A stretch of DNA of 64,000 nucleotides from NCBI RefSeq assembly GCF_039631355.1, contig NZ_JBDIVF010000001.1, positions 968,787 through 1,032,786 of the forward strand, read 5' to 3'. Below the pieces are notes generated by a model. That model worked only from the letters and a program-made list of their open reading frames with translations. It made no database searches and was not told the DNA's origin. Position numbers and translations under genes: made by a program. Shown here in pieces: positions 42,087 through 49,850 of the stretch; the first letter of the stretch is position 1; each line of letters starts with the position of its first letter. Source of the DNA: Uliginosibacterium paludis (GTDB lineage Bacteria; Pseudomonadota; Gammaproteobacteria; Burkholderiales; Rhodocyclaceae).

Positions 42087-42268
42087 GGGATCCCCCGCAA
42101 GTGCCGTCGAGCCGTCATCCTGAACCTGGGGTTCAGGGGGTTGCCACTCAACCGCATCAGGTGCGCCCGGCATAAGGGGCGCTCACAACAGCGGGGTGCT
42201 GAGCCGGCAACCATGTCACGAAGACATTGGTTCAAGGAGTATGTGGCTCCAACCAACACCGCAGGGGA
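42087..42268 (-). ncRNA. ssrS: 6S RNA
   Basis: It lies directly downstream of zapA, the conserved place of ssrS. On the minus strand the ends pair (CCCCTGC at the 5' side, GCGGGGG at the 3' side). The 3' half has the characteristic bubble-side hairpin CTGAACC-CCA-GGTTCAG, and GGATGACGGCTCGACGGCA follows, close to the conserved 3' end of proteobacterial 6S. Apical stems (CAATGTC-TTCGT-GACATGG) are also present. 6S binds sigma-70 RNA polymerase in stationary phase by mimicking an open promoter. End positions are estimates. Confidence 0.75.
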
Positions 42269-42369
42269 AAACTGCCGGGGAAACACCGCATCGCGATGTC
42301 GCCCTGAATTCTTTATGGACCTTTGCAGCGAAAATTTCCGTGAGGATATTTCCCGACTTCACGAACGGC

Positions 42370-42669
42370 TCAGAAAAGGTTTTCCTGTTTGCCGGCCACT
42401 TTGTCGATCTGCTCGACCATGGCTTCAATTCTACGCTGGTACGCAGGCATGTCCAAGCCTGCCGTGCGTTGCGCCACCACGGCTTCATGCGCAATCATCA
42501 GCGCGCACATCACTGCGGTTGACTCGCTGCCCGACGATTGCTTGCCGATGAGCTGCTGCAACTTGTCGTTCACCATTTCAACGGCAGCTTCCAGCGACGC
42601 CCGCTCGCCCGGCTTCACCGACACCTGGTAAGCCCGCCCCATGATCTGAATCTGCATGGTGTCACTCAT
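42370..42669 (-). CDS. zapA: Cell division protein ZapA
   Basis: 99 aa. The N-terminal IQIMGRAYQVSVKPGERASL stretch is the ZapA beta-hairpin with the GRxY motif, followed by AVEMVNDKLQQL and a long C-terminal coiled coil. It stabilises FtsZ filaments at the division ring. The start overlaps the stop of the TIGR02449/ZapB-like gene by 4 bases. Confidence 0.93.
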   Translation of the reverse strand: MSDTMQIQIMGRAYQVSVKPGERASLEAAVEMVNDKLQQLIGKQSSGSESTAVMCALMIAHEAVVAQRTAGLDMPAYQRRIEAMVEQIDKVAGKQENLF

Positions 42670-42869
42670 GCGCCATCTCCCTGGGGCAAACGGGCCAGCA
42701 GCCCTTCCACGCGCTCGGTCACCACGGCGAGTTTTTCCGTCAGGCGCCGGTTGTCGGCCTGAAGCGTCGCAACACGCGTGGTCAGCTCGCGGTTTTCGAG
42801 ATGCAGGCCCTTGTATTCGGCAAGCAGTGCGTTCAGGCGCGATTCGAGGCTGGTGAGTTCGGCATCCAT
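42666..42869 (-). CDS. TIGR02449-type (ZapB-like) coiled-coil protein
   Basis: 67 aa from ATG 42869 (an upstream ATG at 42905 is less likely). Nearly the whole chain is heptad-patterned: LTSLESRLNALLAEYKGLHLENRELT, then LQADNRRLTEKLAVVTERVEGLL. Small coiled coils of this type precede zapA in most beta- and many gammaproteobacteria and are thought to aid division-ring assembly. Confidence 0.85.
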   Translation of the reverse strand: MDAELTSLESRLNALLAEYKGLHLENRELTTRVATLQADNRRLTEKLAVVTERVEGLLARLPQGDGA

Positions 42870-42927
42870 CGGGCGATGGTAGTGCGGCGCAGCGAAGGCG
42901 GTCAACGCACGTCCGGCGGCTTTCCGA

Positions 42928-42933
42928 TAGAAT
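42928..42933 (+). promoter_or_regulatory. Possible -10 element before the B12 riboswitch
   Basis: TAGAAT hexamer 12-17 bases before the riboswitch 5' end; no clear -35 hexamer. Confidence 0.4.
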
Positions 42934-42944
42934 CCGCGCCAGCT

Positions 42945-43140
42945 TCAGGTGTCTGCACGGAACCCTTCGTGCAGATTAAACGGGAAGCCGGTGAGTGGTG
43001 TCTTGCGACGCCTGCAATGCCGGCACTGCCCCCGCAACGGTAAGCGAGTCACGATGCAGCAGACGGCCACTGTAACGCGGTTACGGGAAGGCGCTGCATC
43101 AGGAGGATGACACCTCCGCTCGCGAGTCCGGAGACCGGCC
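42945..43140 (+). ncRNA. Adenosylcobalamin riboswitch
   Basis: The consensus blocks are in order: AGGTG at the 5' end, CGGGAAGCCGGTG near 42980, GCCCCCGCAACGGTAAGCGAG near 43028, GACGGCCACTG near 43062 (core B12 box), and GCGAGTCCGGAGACCGGCC at the 3' end (43122-43140). It precedes btuB and should shut off the btuB and cob genes when cobalamin is plentiful. No T-tailed terminator is obvious before btuB, so control may act on the btuB ribosome site. Confidence 0.95.
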
Positions 43141-43266
43141 CGGAGCGCATCGAGGCGCATTGCGGAGGGCGATGACCGGAACCCTGCTCTCCCGTTCCGC
43201 GACTTCCTTTCCGGCGCCCCGCCCCTCTTGTATATCCCGTGCGGGCGGCACGGAAGGAGCACGATC

Positions 43267-45081
43267 TTGAACTTCCCACGCAGCAAAGCCCTGCCGGCAG
43301 CCATCCTGCTGGCTTTCTCCCATTCCGTTCTGGCAGCAGACACGGAAACCGTTCTGGACGACGTGGTGGTGACTGCCAACCGCGTTGCCCGGACCGCTGA
43401 AGACACACTGACCTCCGTCAGCGTCATCACCCGCAAGGACATCGAGCAGAAACAGGCGGCCACCGTGCCCGAGCTGCTCAGTGGCCTGCCCGGTGTCCAG
43501 TTCACCAACAACGGCGGCATCGGCAAGAACACCTCGCTCTTTCTGCGCGGCACGAATGACGGTCACACGCTGGTGCTGATCGACGGCGTCCGCGTCGGAT
43601 CGGCCACGCTGGGCAGCGCCGGCCTGCAGGATCTGCCGGTCGAGCAGATCGAACGCATCGAGCTCGTGCGCGGCCCGCGCGCCAGCCTGTATGGTTCGGA
43701 AGCCATCGGCGGCGTGATCCAGATTTTCACCCGCAAGGGTCCGCAACCGGCGGCATTCAGCCTGGGCGGCGGCTCGCGTCAGACCTATCAGGGCTCGGCA
43801 ACGGGCGGCTTCGGCTCGCAGGACCTGTGGCTCAACGTCGGCGCTTCGGGCTTTGCAACACACGGCATCAACGTGCGCGAAACCGCCAACGAGCCGGACA
43901 AGGATGGCTACACCCGCAGCAGCATGAACGTGCGCGGCGGCGGCCGTATCGGCCAGTCGCTGAACTGGGATCTGCAGACCCTGCACACCGAAGCGCGCAA
44001 CAAGTACGACGGCAATCCGAACGTCACCGATGTGAAGCAGGATCTCTACACCGGCAACCTGCAATACACGGCAAACGCCCGCTACAACACCTCCCTGCGG
44101 CTGGCGCAAAATCTTGACGCCTCGACCAACCTGAAGGAGGACAACTTCTCCTCCCGCATCGACACCCGTCGCAGTCAGGCCAGTTGGCAGAACGATTTTT
44201 CGCTGGCGGAAGGCCAGCAGCTGGTCGGCGGGCTGGACTATGTCTATGACGAAGTCCTGAGCAACAGCGCCTTCAGCCGCACCAAGCGCAGCAATCGCGC
44301 AGCCTTCGCGGAGTATCTGGGCGAATTCGGTCAGGCAGACCTCCAGCTCTCCGCACGTCATGACAGCAACGAGCAGTACGGCCACCACAACACCGGCAGC
44401 ATCGCTGCGGGCTACAGCTTCTCGCAGGCCCTGCGCGTCCGCAGCAGTTACGGCACGGCCTTCAAGGCCCCCAGCTTCAATGACCTCTACTACCCCTCGT
44501 CGGGCAACCCGAACCTGCAGCCCGAAACCTCGCGCACGATCGAGGCAGGCGCCGGTGGCAAGCTGGGGCAGTTCAGCTGGGATGCCAGTGTCTTCAAGAC
44601 GCGCATCAACAACCTGATCGCCTGGGCGCCGGATGCTTCCGGCAACTACGTGCCGGGGAATGTCTCCCGCGCGCACATCACCGGTCTGGAACTCTCGGCG
44701 AGCCAGAAATTCGGCAACACGACGGTCGGTGCCAGCGCCACGCTGCTCAATCCCAAGGATCACTCGGGTGGCGCGACCGAAGGCAACCTTCTGGCGCGCC
44801 GTTCGCGCCAGAGCGGCCGCATCGACGTCGACCAGCTGATCGGCCAGTGGAGCGTCGGAGCCTCGCTCAACGGCACGGGCAAGCGCTATGACGCCGCCAA
44901 CAACACGGTGAAGATGGGCGGCTACGCCACCGCAGACCTGCGCGTGGAATACCGCTTCAACCCCGAGTGGCGCATCCAGACGCGTGTCGAGAACGTTTTC
45001 GACAAGCGCTACCAGACGGTCAGCACCTATAACCAGCCGGGTGTGGGCGCATTCGTCACCCTGCGCTACCAGCCGAAGTAA
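43267..45081 (+). CDS. btuB: TonB-dependent vitamin B12 receptor
   Basis: 604 aa, near the 614 aa of E. coli BtuB. TTG 43267 is taken as start because GAAGGAG lies seven bases upstream and a signal peptide ending HSVLAA follows. The TonB box is ETVLDDVVVTA; the plug domain has LLSGLPGVQ, LFLRGTNDGHTLVLIDGVR and IELVRGPRASLYGSEAIGG. The rest is a 22-strand barrel. The final residues are RYQPK instead of an aromatic end. Controlled by the upstream riboswitch. Confidence 0.92.
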   Translation: MNFPRSKALPAAILLAFSHSVLAADTETVLDDVVVTANRVARTAEDTLTSVSVITRKDIEQKQAATVPELLSGLPGVQFTNNGGIGKNTSLFLRGTNDGHTLVLIDGVRVGSATLGSAGLQDLPVEQIERIELVRGPRASLYGSEAIGGVIQIFTRKGPQPAAFSLGGGSRQTYQGSATGGFGSQDLWLNVGASGFATHGINVRETANEPDKDGYTRSSMNVRGGGRIGQSLNWDLQTLHTEARNKYDGNPNVTDVKQDLYTGNLQYTANARYNTSLRLAQNLDASTNLKEDNFSSRIDTRRSQASWQNDFSLAEGQQLVGGLDYVYDEVLSNSAFSRTKRSNRAAFAEYLGEFGQADLQLSARHDSNEQYGHHNTGSIAAGYSFSQALRVRSSYGTAFKAPSFNDLYYPSSGNPNLQPETSRTIEAGAGGKLGQFSWDASVFKTRINNLIAWAPDASGNYVPGNVSRAHITGLELSASQKFGNTTVGASATLLNPKDHSGGATEGNLLARRSRQSGRIDVDQLIGQWSVGASLNGTGKRYDAANNTVKMGGYATADLRVEYRFNPEWRIQTRVENVFDKRYQTVSTYNQPGVGAFVTLRYQPK

Positions 45082-45136
45082 GCTGCACCGACCGCAGCCG
45101 GCCACCTGCCGGCTGCCCCCGCATACGGAGAGACTG

Positions 45137-45742
45137 ATGAGCGACAGCGAACGCGAAACCCGCCACAAGGCGCGCATGGCCCGCAAGAAAGCCGTGATCG
45201 ACGCTCATATTGCCGCGGCCGACGAAGAACGCGGCCTGCTGCTGATCAACACCGGCAACGGCAAGGGCAAGAGCAGCGCAGCCTTCGGCGTGCTGGCCCG
45301 GGCACTTGGCCACGGCTTGAACTGCGCCGTCGTGCAGTTCATCAAGAATCGCTCGGACACCGGCGAGGAAGCCTTCTTCCGCGACCATCCCCGCGTGAAA
45401 TGGCATGTGATGGGTGACGGCTTTACCTGGGACACCCAGGACAACGCCCAAGACACCGCCACCGCGCGCGTCGCCTGGGAGCAGGCGATGGTCTATCTGA
45501 AGGATCCGGCGATCGACCTGCTGATCCTCGACGAATTCACCTACACGCTCAAATACCGCTGGCTGCCGCTGGACGAGGTGACGCATGAACTCGACGGCCG
45601 CCCGGCCATGCAGCATGTGATCATCACCGGCCGCGCCGCGCCCGAAGGCCTGATCGAGATCGCCGATACGGTGACGAGCATGGAACTCACGAAACACGCT
45701 TATCACGCCGGAGTGAAAGCCATGCCCGGCATCGAATGGTGA
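45137..45742 (+). CDS. cobO: Cob(I)yrinic acid a,c-diamide adenosyltransferase
   Basis: 201 aa. P-loop NTGNGKGKSS at residues 38-47 is the CobA/BtuR/CobO signature; VVQFIKNRSDTGE, then LLILDEFTYTLKYRWL (Walker B region) and HVIITGRAAPEGLIEIAD follow. It transfers adenosyl from ATP to the cobalt of corrinoids. Eight bases upstream of cbiA. Confidence 0.95.
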   Translation: MSDSERETRHKARMARKKAVIDAHIAAADEERGLLLINTGNGKGKSSAAFGVLARALGHGLNCAVVQFIKNRSDTGEEAFFRDHPRVKWHVMGDGFTWDTQDNAQDTATARVAWEQAMVYLKDPAIDLLILDEFTYTLKYRWLPLDEVTHELDGRPAMQHVIITGRAAPEGLIEIADTVTSMELTKHAYHAGVKAMPGIEW

Positions 45743-45749
45743 GCGCCCG

Positions 45750-47030
45750 ATGAGTTGCCGCGCCTTTCTGATTGCCGCACCGGCCTCGGGCCAGGGCAAG
45801 ACCACCGTCACCGCCGCGCTGGCCCGCCAGGCGCGTGCGCGCGGCGAACGGGTCCGTGTGTTCAAGACCGGGCCGGACTTTCTTGACCCCATGATTCACG
45901 AGGCCGCCAGCGGCGCGCCCTGCTACCAGCTGGACCTCTTCATGGGCGGGCTGGAGCACTGCCGCGCCCTGCTCGCGCAGGCGGCGCAGGAAGCGGACCT
46001 GATCCTGGTCGAAGGCGTGATGGGGCTCTTCGACGGCAAACCGTCCAGCGCGGACCTGGCACGTGCCTTCGAACTGCCGGTGCTGGCCGTCATCGATGGC
46101 AGCGCCATGGCCCAGACCTTCGGAGCCCTGGCGCATGGCCTCGCAAGCTTCCAGCAGGGGCTGGAATTTGCCGGCGTGATCGCCAACCGCGTCGGCAGCG
46201 AGCGTCATGCCAATATGCTGTTTGAATCCCTGCCGGCGCACATTCCCGGCCTCGGCTGGCTGCCACGCGAGGGCGCGATCACTCTGCCGGAACGCCATCT
46301 CGGCCTGCTGCCTGCCGCCGAGCTGGCCGACCTGGAAAGCAAGCTGGACAAGGCTGCCAGCGCGTTGCGCTTCGACCCCTCGCTGCTGCTGGAATGGGAA
46401 GGAGTTTCCAATTCCCCACTCCCCACTCCCCACTCCCCATTGAAAGGCCGACGCATCGCCATCGCGCGGGACGCCGCCTTCTGCTTCACCTATCCCGCCA
46501 ACCTCGACACCCTGCGCGCACTGGGCGCCGAGCTGTGTTTTTTCTCACCGCTCCATGATGGTGGCCTGCCGGAGTGTGACGCCCTCTGGCTGCCGGGCGG
46601 CTATCCGGAACTGCATGCCGCGCGCATCGCCGGAAACGAATCCATGCAGTTGGCATTGCTCGCTCATGCCTCGGCCGGCAAGCCGCTGCTCGCTGAATGC
46701 GGCGGCATGATGGCGCTCTTCGAGACGCTGGTGACGGCAGACGGCGCCATGCACAACGGCTTCGGCCTGCTCGAGGGCAGCGCGCTGATGCAAGGCAAGC
46801 TCGCCGCGCTCGGCCTGCAGGCTGTCACCCTGCCGGAAGGCGAGCTGCGCGGCCACAGCTTTCACTACTCCCGCGCCGAAACACCGCTCTCGCCCATCGC
46901 CCGAGGCACGAATCCCAATGGCGGCGGAGCGGCCGAAGCGGTCTATCGCGCGGGCCGCATCACCGCGAGCTACATCCACTTCTACTTCCCCTCCAACCCG
47001 GACGCGGTCGCCGCGCTGTTCTCGGCATGA
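45750..47030 (+). CDS. cbiA: Cobyrinate a,c-diamide synthase
   Basis: 426 aa. N-terminal dethiobiotin-synthetase-like ATPase domain with SGQGKTT (P-loop) and KTGPDFLDP; C-terminal glutamine amidotransferase domain with LPGGYPE and LAECGGMMALFE, whose Cys is the nucleophile, and GHSFHYSR near the end. It amidates the a and c side chains of cobyrinate. Between the two domains (about residues 221-231) the chain reads SNSPLPTPHSPL, encoded by three CCCCACT heptamers that look inserted. Overlaps the next gene by 4 bases. Confidence 0.92.
   Translation: MSCRAFLIAAPASGQGKTTVTAALARQARARGERVRVFKTGPDFLDPMIHEAASGAPCYQLDLFMGGLEHCRALLAQAAQEADLILVEGVMGLFDGKPSSADLARAFELPVLAVIDGSAMAQTFGALAHGLASFQQGLEFAGVIANRVGSERHANMLFESLPAHIPGLGWLPREGAITLPERHLGLLPAAELADLESKLDKAASALRFDPSLLLEWEGVSNSPLPTPHSPLKGRRIAIARDAAFCFTYPANLDTLRALGAELCFFSPLHDGGLPECDALWLPGGYPELHAARIAGNESMQLALLAHASAGKPLLAECGGMMALFETLVTADGAMHNGFGLLEGSALMQGKLAALGLQAVTLPEGELRGHSFHYSRAETPLSPIARGTNPNGGGAAEAVYRAGRITASYIHFYFPSNPDAVAALFSA
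46414..46440 (+). repeat. Three tandem CCCCACT heptamers inside cbiA
   Basis: CCCCACT three times plus a partial CCCCAT. Complementary in style to the GGGAGTC array at 36115. Gain or loss of one 7-base unit would shift the cbiA reading frame. Confidence 0.9.
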
Positions 47031-47824
47031 GCGGCGCGCAACGCATCGTCTGCCTGACGGAAGAAACCACCGAGACGCTCTACCTGCTCGGCGAAGAGGC
47101 GCGCATCGTCGGCATTTCCGGCTACACCGTGCGACCCGAGCGGGCCCGCAAGGAGAAGCCCAGGGTCTCGGCCTTCACCAGTGCGAAGATCGACCGGATC
47201 CTTGAACTCGAACCGGATCTGGTGATCGGCTTCTCCGATCTGCAAGCCGACATTGCCTCGCAACTGATCCGCAGCGGCATCAATGTGCTGATCACCAATC
47301 AGCGCAGCGTCGAGGAAATCCTGCAAACGGTGTTCACCATCGGCGCACTGGCCGGCGTACCCGAGAAAGCCGCCGCACTGGTCGCCGAGTTGCGTGCCGG
47401 CATCGATCGCGTCGCCGCCGAAGCCGCCACCCTGCCGCGCCACCCGCGCGTGTATTTCGAGGAATGGAACGAGCCGCTGATCTCCGGCATCCGCTGGGTC
47501 GCCGAGCTGATCGTGCTGGCCGGCGGCGAAGAGAGCTTCCCGGAACTCAAACAGCATAAATCGGCGAAGCAACGCATCATCGCCGACCCGCTGGAAGTGG
47601 TGCGCCGCGCACCAGACATCCTGATCGCCTCCTGGTGCGGCAAGAAATTCCAGCCCGAGCAGGTGCTCGCCCGCGCGGGCTGGGCCACCGTAGCTGCCGT
47701 GCGCGACGGCGAGCTGTACGAGATCAAGTCCTGCGACATCCTGCAGCCCGGCCCCGCCGCACTCACCGACGGCCTGCGCCAGCTCGCCGCAATCATCCGC
47801 AACTGGGCGGAGCGCCGGGCATGA
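47027..47824 (+). CDS. Cobalamin-family substrate-binding protein lacking a signal peptide
   Basis: 265 aa. BtuF/FepB-type fold: IVCLTEETTETLYLLGEEARIVGIS at the start, KIDRILELEPDLVIGF, then YFEEWNEPLISGIRW and a SWCGKKFQPEQV segment. No signal sequence: the first residues are MSGAQRIV, so it is predicted cytoplasmic, unlike the true BtuF at 53480. Such proteins occur in cobalamin operons and may bind corrinoid in the cytoplasm; the role is uncertain. ATG overlaps the cbiA stop. Confidence 0.75.
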   Translation: MSGAQRIVCLTEETTETLYLLGEEARIVGISGYTVRPERARKEKPRVSAFTSAKIDRILELEPDLVIGFSDLQADIASQLIRSGINVLITNQRSVEEILQTVFTIGALAGVPEKAAALVAELRAGIDRVAAEAATLPRHPRVYFEEWNEPLISGIRWVAELIVLAGGEESFPELKQHKSAKQRIIADPLEVVRRAPDILIASWCGKKFQPEQVLARAGWATVAAVRDGELYEIKSCDILQPGPAALTDGLRQLAAIIRNWAERRA

Positions 47825-48723
47825 GCCTCACGCTCTCCATCCTGCTCGGCGTGCTGCTCGATCGCCTCTTCGGCGAAGTGCCGCGCTGGCATCCGCTGGT
47901 GGGCTTCGGGCGCTGTGCCGGCTGGCTGGAAAAGCGCCTGAACACGGACAGCATCCTGCGCGGCGCGCTGGGCTGGGCGCTGCTGGTGCTGCCGCCCGTC
48001 CTGCTGGCGGCGCTCGCCTCGCGCCTGCCTGCGGGCTGGATCGTCGATGGCATCGCGCTGTACTTCGCGCTGGGCGCCCGTGCGCTCTCCGAACACGGCC
48101 AGGATGTGAGCATGGCCTTGCAGCATGGCGACATGGAGGAAGCGCGCCGCCGCGTGGGCTATCTGGTCAGTCGCGAAACCACCCAGATGGATGAGGAGCA
48201 AGTCGCGCGCGCGACGGTGGAATCGCTGCTCGAAAACGGCAACGACGCGATCTTCGGAGCGCTCTTCTGGTGTGCCCTGGCCGGCGCGCCGGGAGTGATC
48301 CTGTACCGGCTCGCGAACACGCTGGACGCGATGTGGGGCTACCGCAATGCGCGTTTCGAGCGCTTCGGCAAAGTCGCGGCACGCATCGACGATCTGCTCA
48401 ACCTGATCCCCGCCCGCCTCTGCGCACTCAGCTACGCGCTGCTCGGCCACACGCACACGGCGCTGGCCAGCTGGCGCGCGCAGGCCGGCAGCTGGAGCAG
48501 CCCCAACGCCGGCCCGGTGATGGCCGCCGGCGCCGGCAGCCTCGGCCTGCAGCTTGGCGGTGCGGCGATCTATGAGGGCGTGCGCGAAGCGCGTCCGACG
48601 CTGGGCAGCGGTCGGCCGGCCAACAGTGCCGACATTCCGCGCGCGTTATGCCTGATCGCTCGCAGCCTGTGGCTCTGGCTGCTGGTGATAGGCTTCGGAG
48701 ATGCACTTGTCACCCTCTACTGA
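47821..48723 (+). CDS. cbiB: Adenosylcobinamide-phosphate synthase
   Basis: 300 aa membrane protein. LGVLLDRLFGEVPRWHPLVGFG at the start, VSRETTQMDEEQVARATVESLLEN near 119 and NTLDAMWGYRNARFERFGKVAARIDD near 165 are the CbiB/CobD signature blocks. It joins adenosylcobyric acid with (R)-1-amino-2-propanol phosphate. Overlaps the previous gene (ATGA) and the next by 23 bases. Confidence 0.93.
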   Translation: MSLTLSILLGVLLDRLFGEVPRWHPLVGFGRCAGWLEKRLNTDSILRGALGWALLVLPPVLLAALASRLPAGWIVDGIALYFALGARALSEHGQDVSMALQHGDMEEARRRVGYLVSRETTQMDEEQVARATVESLLENGNDAIFGALFWCALAGAPGVILYRLANTLDAMWGYRNARFERFGKVAARIDDLLNLIPARLCALSYALLGHTHTALASWRAQAGSWSSPNAGPVMAAGAGSLGLQLGGAAIYEGVREARPTLGSGRPANSADIPRALCLIARSLWLWLLVIGFGDALVTLY

Positions 48724-49699
48724 TCTCGCCCATGGCGGCCGCCTGCGCGCGGCCGCGCATGAATTCCGAATTCCGCTGCAGCATTGGCTGGATCTTTCCA
48801 CCGGCATCAACCCGCAGGGCTGGCCAGTACCGGCACTACCCGCCGAAGTATGGCGCCGCCTGCCCGAGGACGACGACGGCCTCGCCATGGCCAGCCTTGC
48901 CTATTTCGGCGGCCAGCGCGTGCTGCCATTGGCCGGCAGCCAGGCCGCGATCCAGATCCTGCCGCAGCTCTTCACACCGCGCCGGGTAGGCATCCTCTCG
49001 CCCTGCTACGCCGAGCACTTCAAGGCCTGGCATGGCGCCGGGCATGAAGTCGAGCTGATCGACGATGCCGACGCGGAGCAAGCCGTGGAGCGCGTCGATG
49101 TGCTGCTGCTCGCCAACCCGAACAATCCCACCGGCCGGCTTCTGCCGCCCGCCCCCCTGCTGGACTGGCATGCGCGGCTGGCCGCACGCGGCGGTCTGCT
49201 GGTCGTAGACGAAGCCTTCATCGACGCCACGCCGGAAGCAAGCGTGCTCAGGGCGGCCAGCGAGCCGGGCCTGATCGTATTGAGATCACTGGGCAAGTTC
49301 TGGGGGCTGGCCGGCATCCGCTGCGGCTTTGTAGCCGCCGAGAATGCCATCCTCGATCAACTCGCCGAACGCCTCGGCCCCTGGACCGTGTCCGGCCCGG
49401 CGCGCTGGGTGGCGCAGCGCGCGCTGGCCGACCGCGCCTGGCGCGAAACCACGGCGCCCGCCCTGCTGGCTGCAAGCGAACGCCTCGCCGCCCTGCTCGC
49501 CACCCACGGTCTGCCCTCGCCCTCAGGCTGCGCACTCTTCCGCTGGGTGCCCACGCCGCTGGCCCACGAACTCTTCACCGCCTTCGCCCAGCGCGCCGTG
49601 CTCACGCGCGAACATGACGGCGGCCTGCGCATCGGCCTGCCGGGCGCGGAGGAAGAATGGGCGAAATTCGAAGCTGTGCTCGCAGAGGTCATGCGATGA
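48701..49699 (+). CDS. cobD: L-threonine-O-3-phosphate decarboxylase
   Basis: 332 aa class I/II aminotransferase fold. DLSTGINPQGWP near the start is the CobD/CobC signature; NPNNPTGRLLP near 147 and VDEAFIDATPE near 170 bind PLP, and SLGKFWGLAGIRCG carries the Schiff-base Lys near 196. It makes aminopropanol phosphate for the cobalamin nucleotide loop, substrate of the CbiB next door. A REP element follows the stop. Confidence 0.9.
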   Translation: MHLSPSTDLAHGGRLRAAAHEFRIPLQHWLDLSTGINPQGWPVPALPAEVWRRLPEDDDGLAMASLAYFGGQRVLPLAGSQAAIQILPQLFTPRRVGILSPCYAEHFKAWHGAGHEVELIDDADAEQAVERVDVLLLANPNNPTGRLLPPAPLLDWHARLAARGGLLVVDEAFIDATPEASVLRAASEPGLIVLRSLGKFWGLAGIRCGFVAAENAILDQLAERLGPWTVSGPARWVAQRALADRAWRETTAPALLAASERLAALLATHGLPSPSGCALFRWVPTPLAHELFTAFAQRAVLTREHDGGLRIGLPGAEEEWAKFEAVLAEVMR

Positions 49700-49713
49700 G
49701 CCGAACGGTTTTC

Positions 49714-49826
49714 GTAGGGTGGGTCAGGCCGCAGGCCGTAACCCGCCGATCAAAAGATTTCCGGTCGCAAAGCGGCCGCGTGCTCACAACCGGTGGGTTA
49801 CGCGGCAAGCCGCTAACCCACCCTAC
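49714..49826. repeat. Cob-operon palindromic element, copy 1
   Basis: 113 bp with outer arms GTAGGGTGGGT / ACCCACCCTAC and inner CGTAACCC.../GGGTTACG arms. It lies between cobD and cobQ. Same family as copies at 51581, 53510 and 54520. Confidence 0.9.
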
Positions 49827-49850
49827 GCAAATCTCCACGGGGGGCCGCGC

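Noticed and set aside
42141..42551. Plus-strand frames across 6S RNA and zapA
   Set aside because: Antisense to a structured RNA and to a well-supported zapA gene.
43099..45186. 695-codon minus-strand frame opposite btuB
   Set aside because: The plus strand encodes a complete TonB receptor behind a riboswitch; the antisense frame has no recognisable domain.
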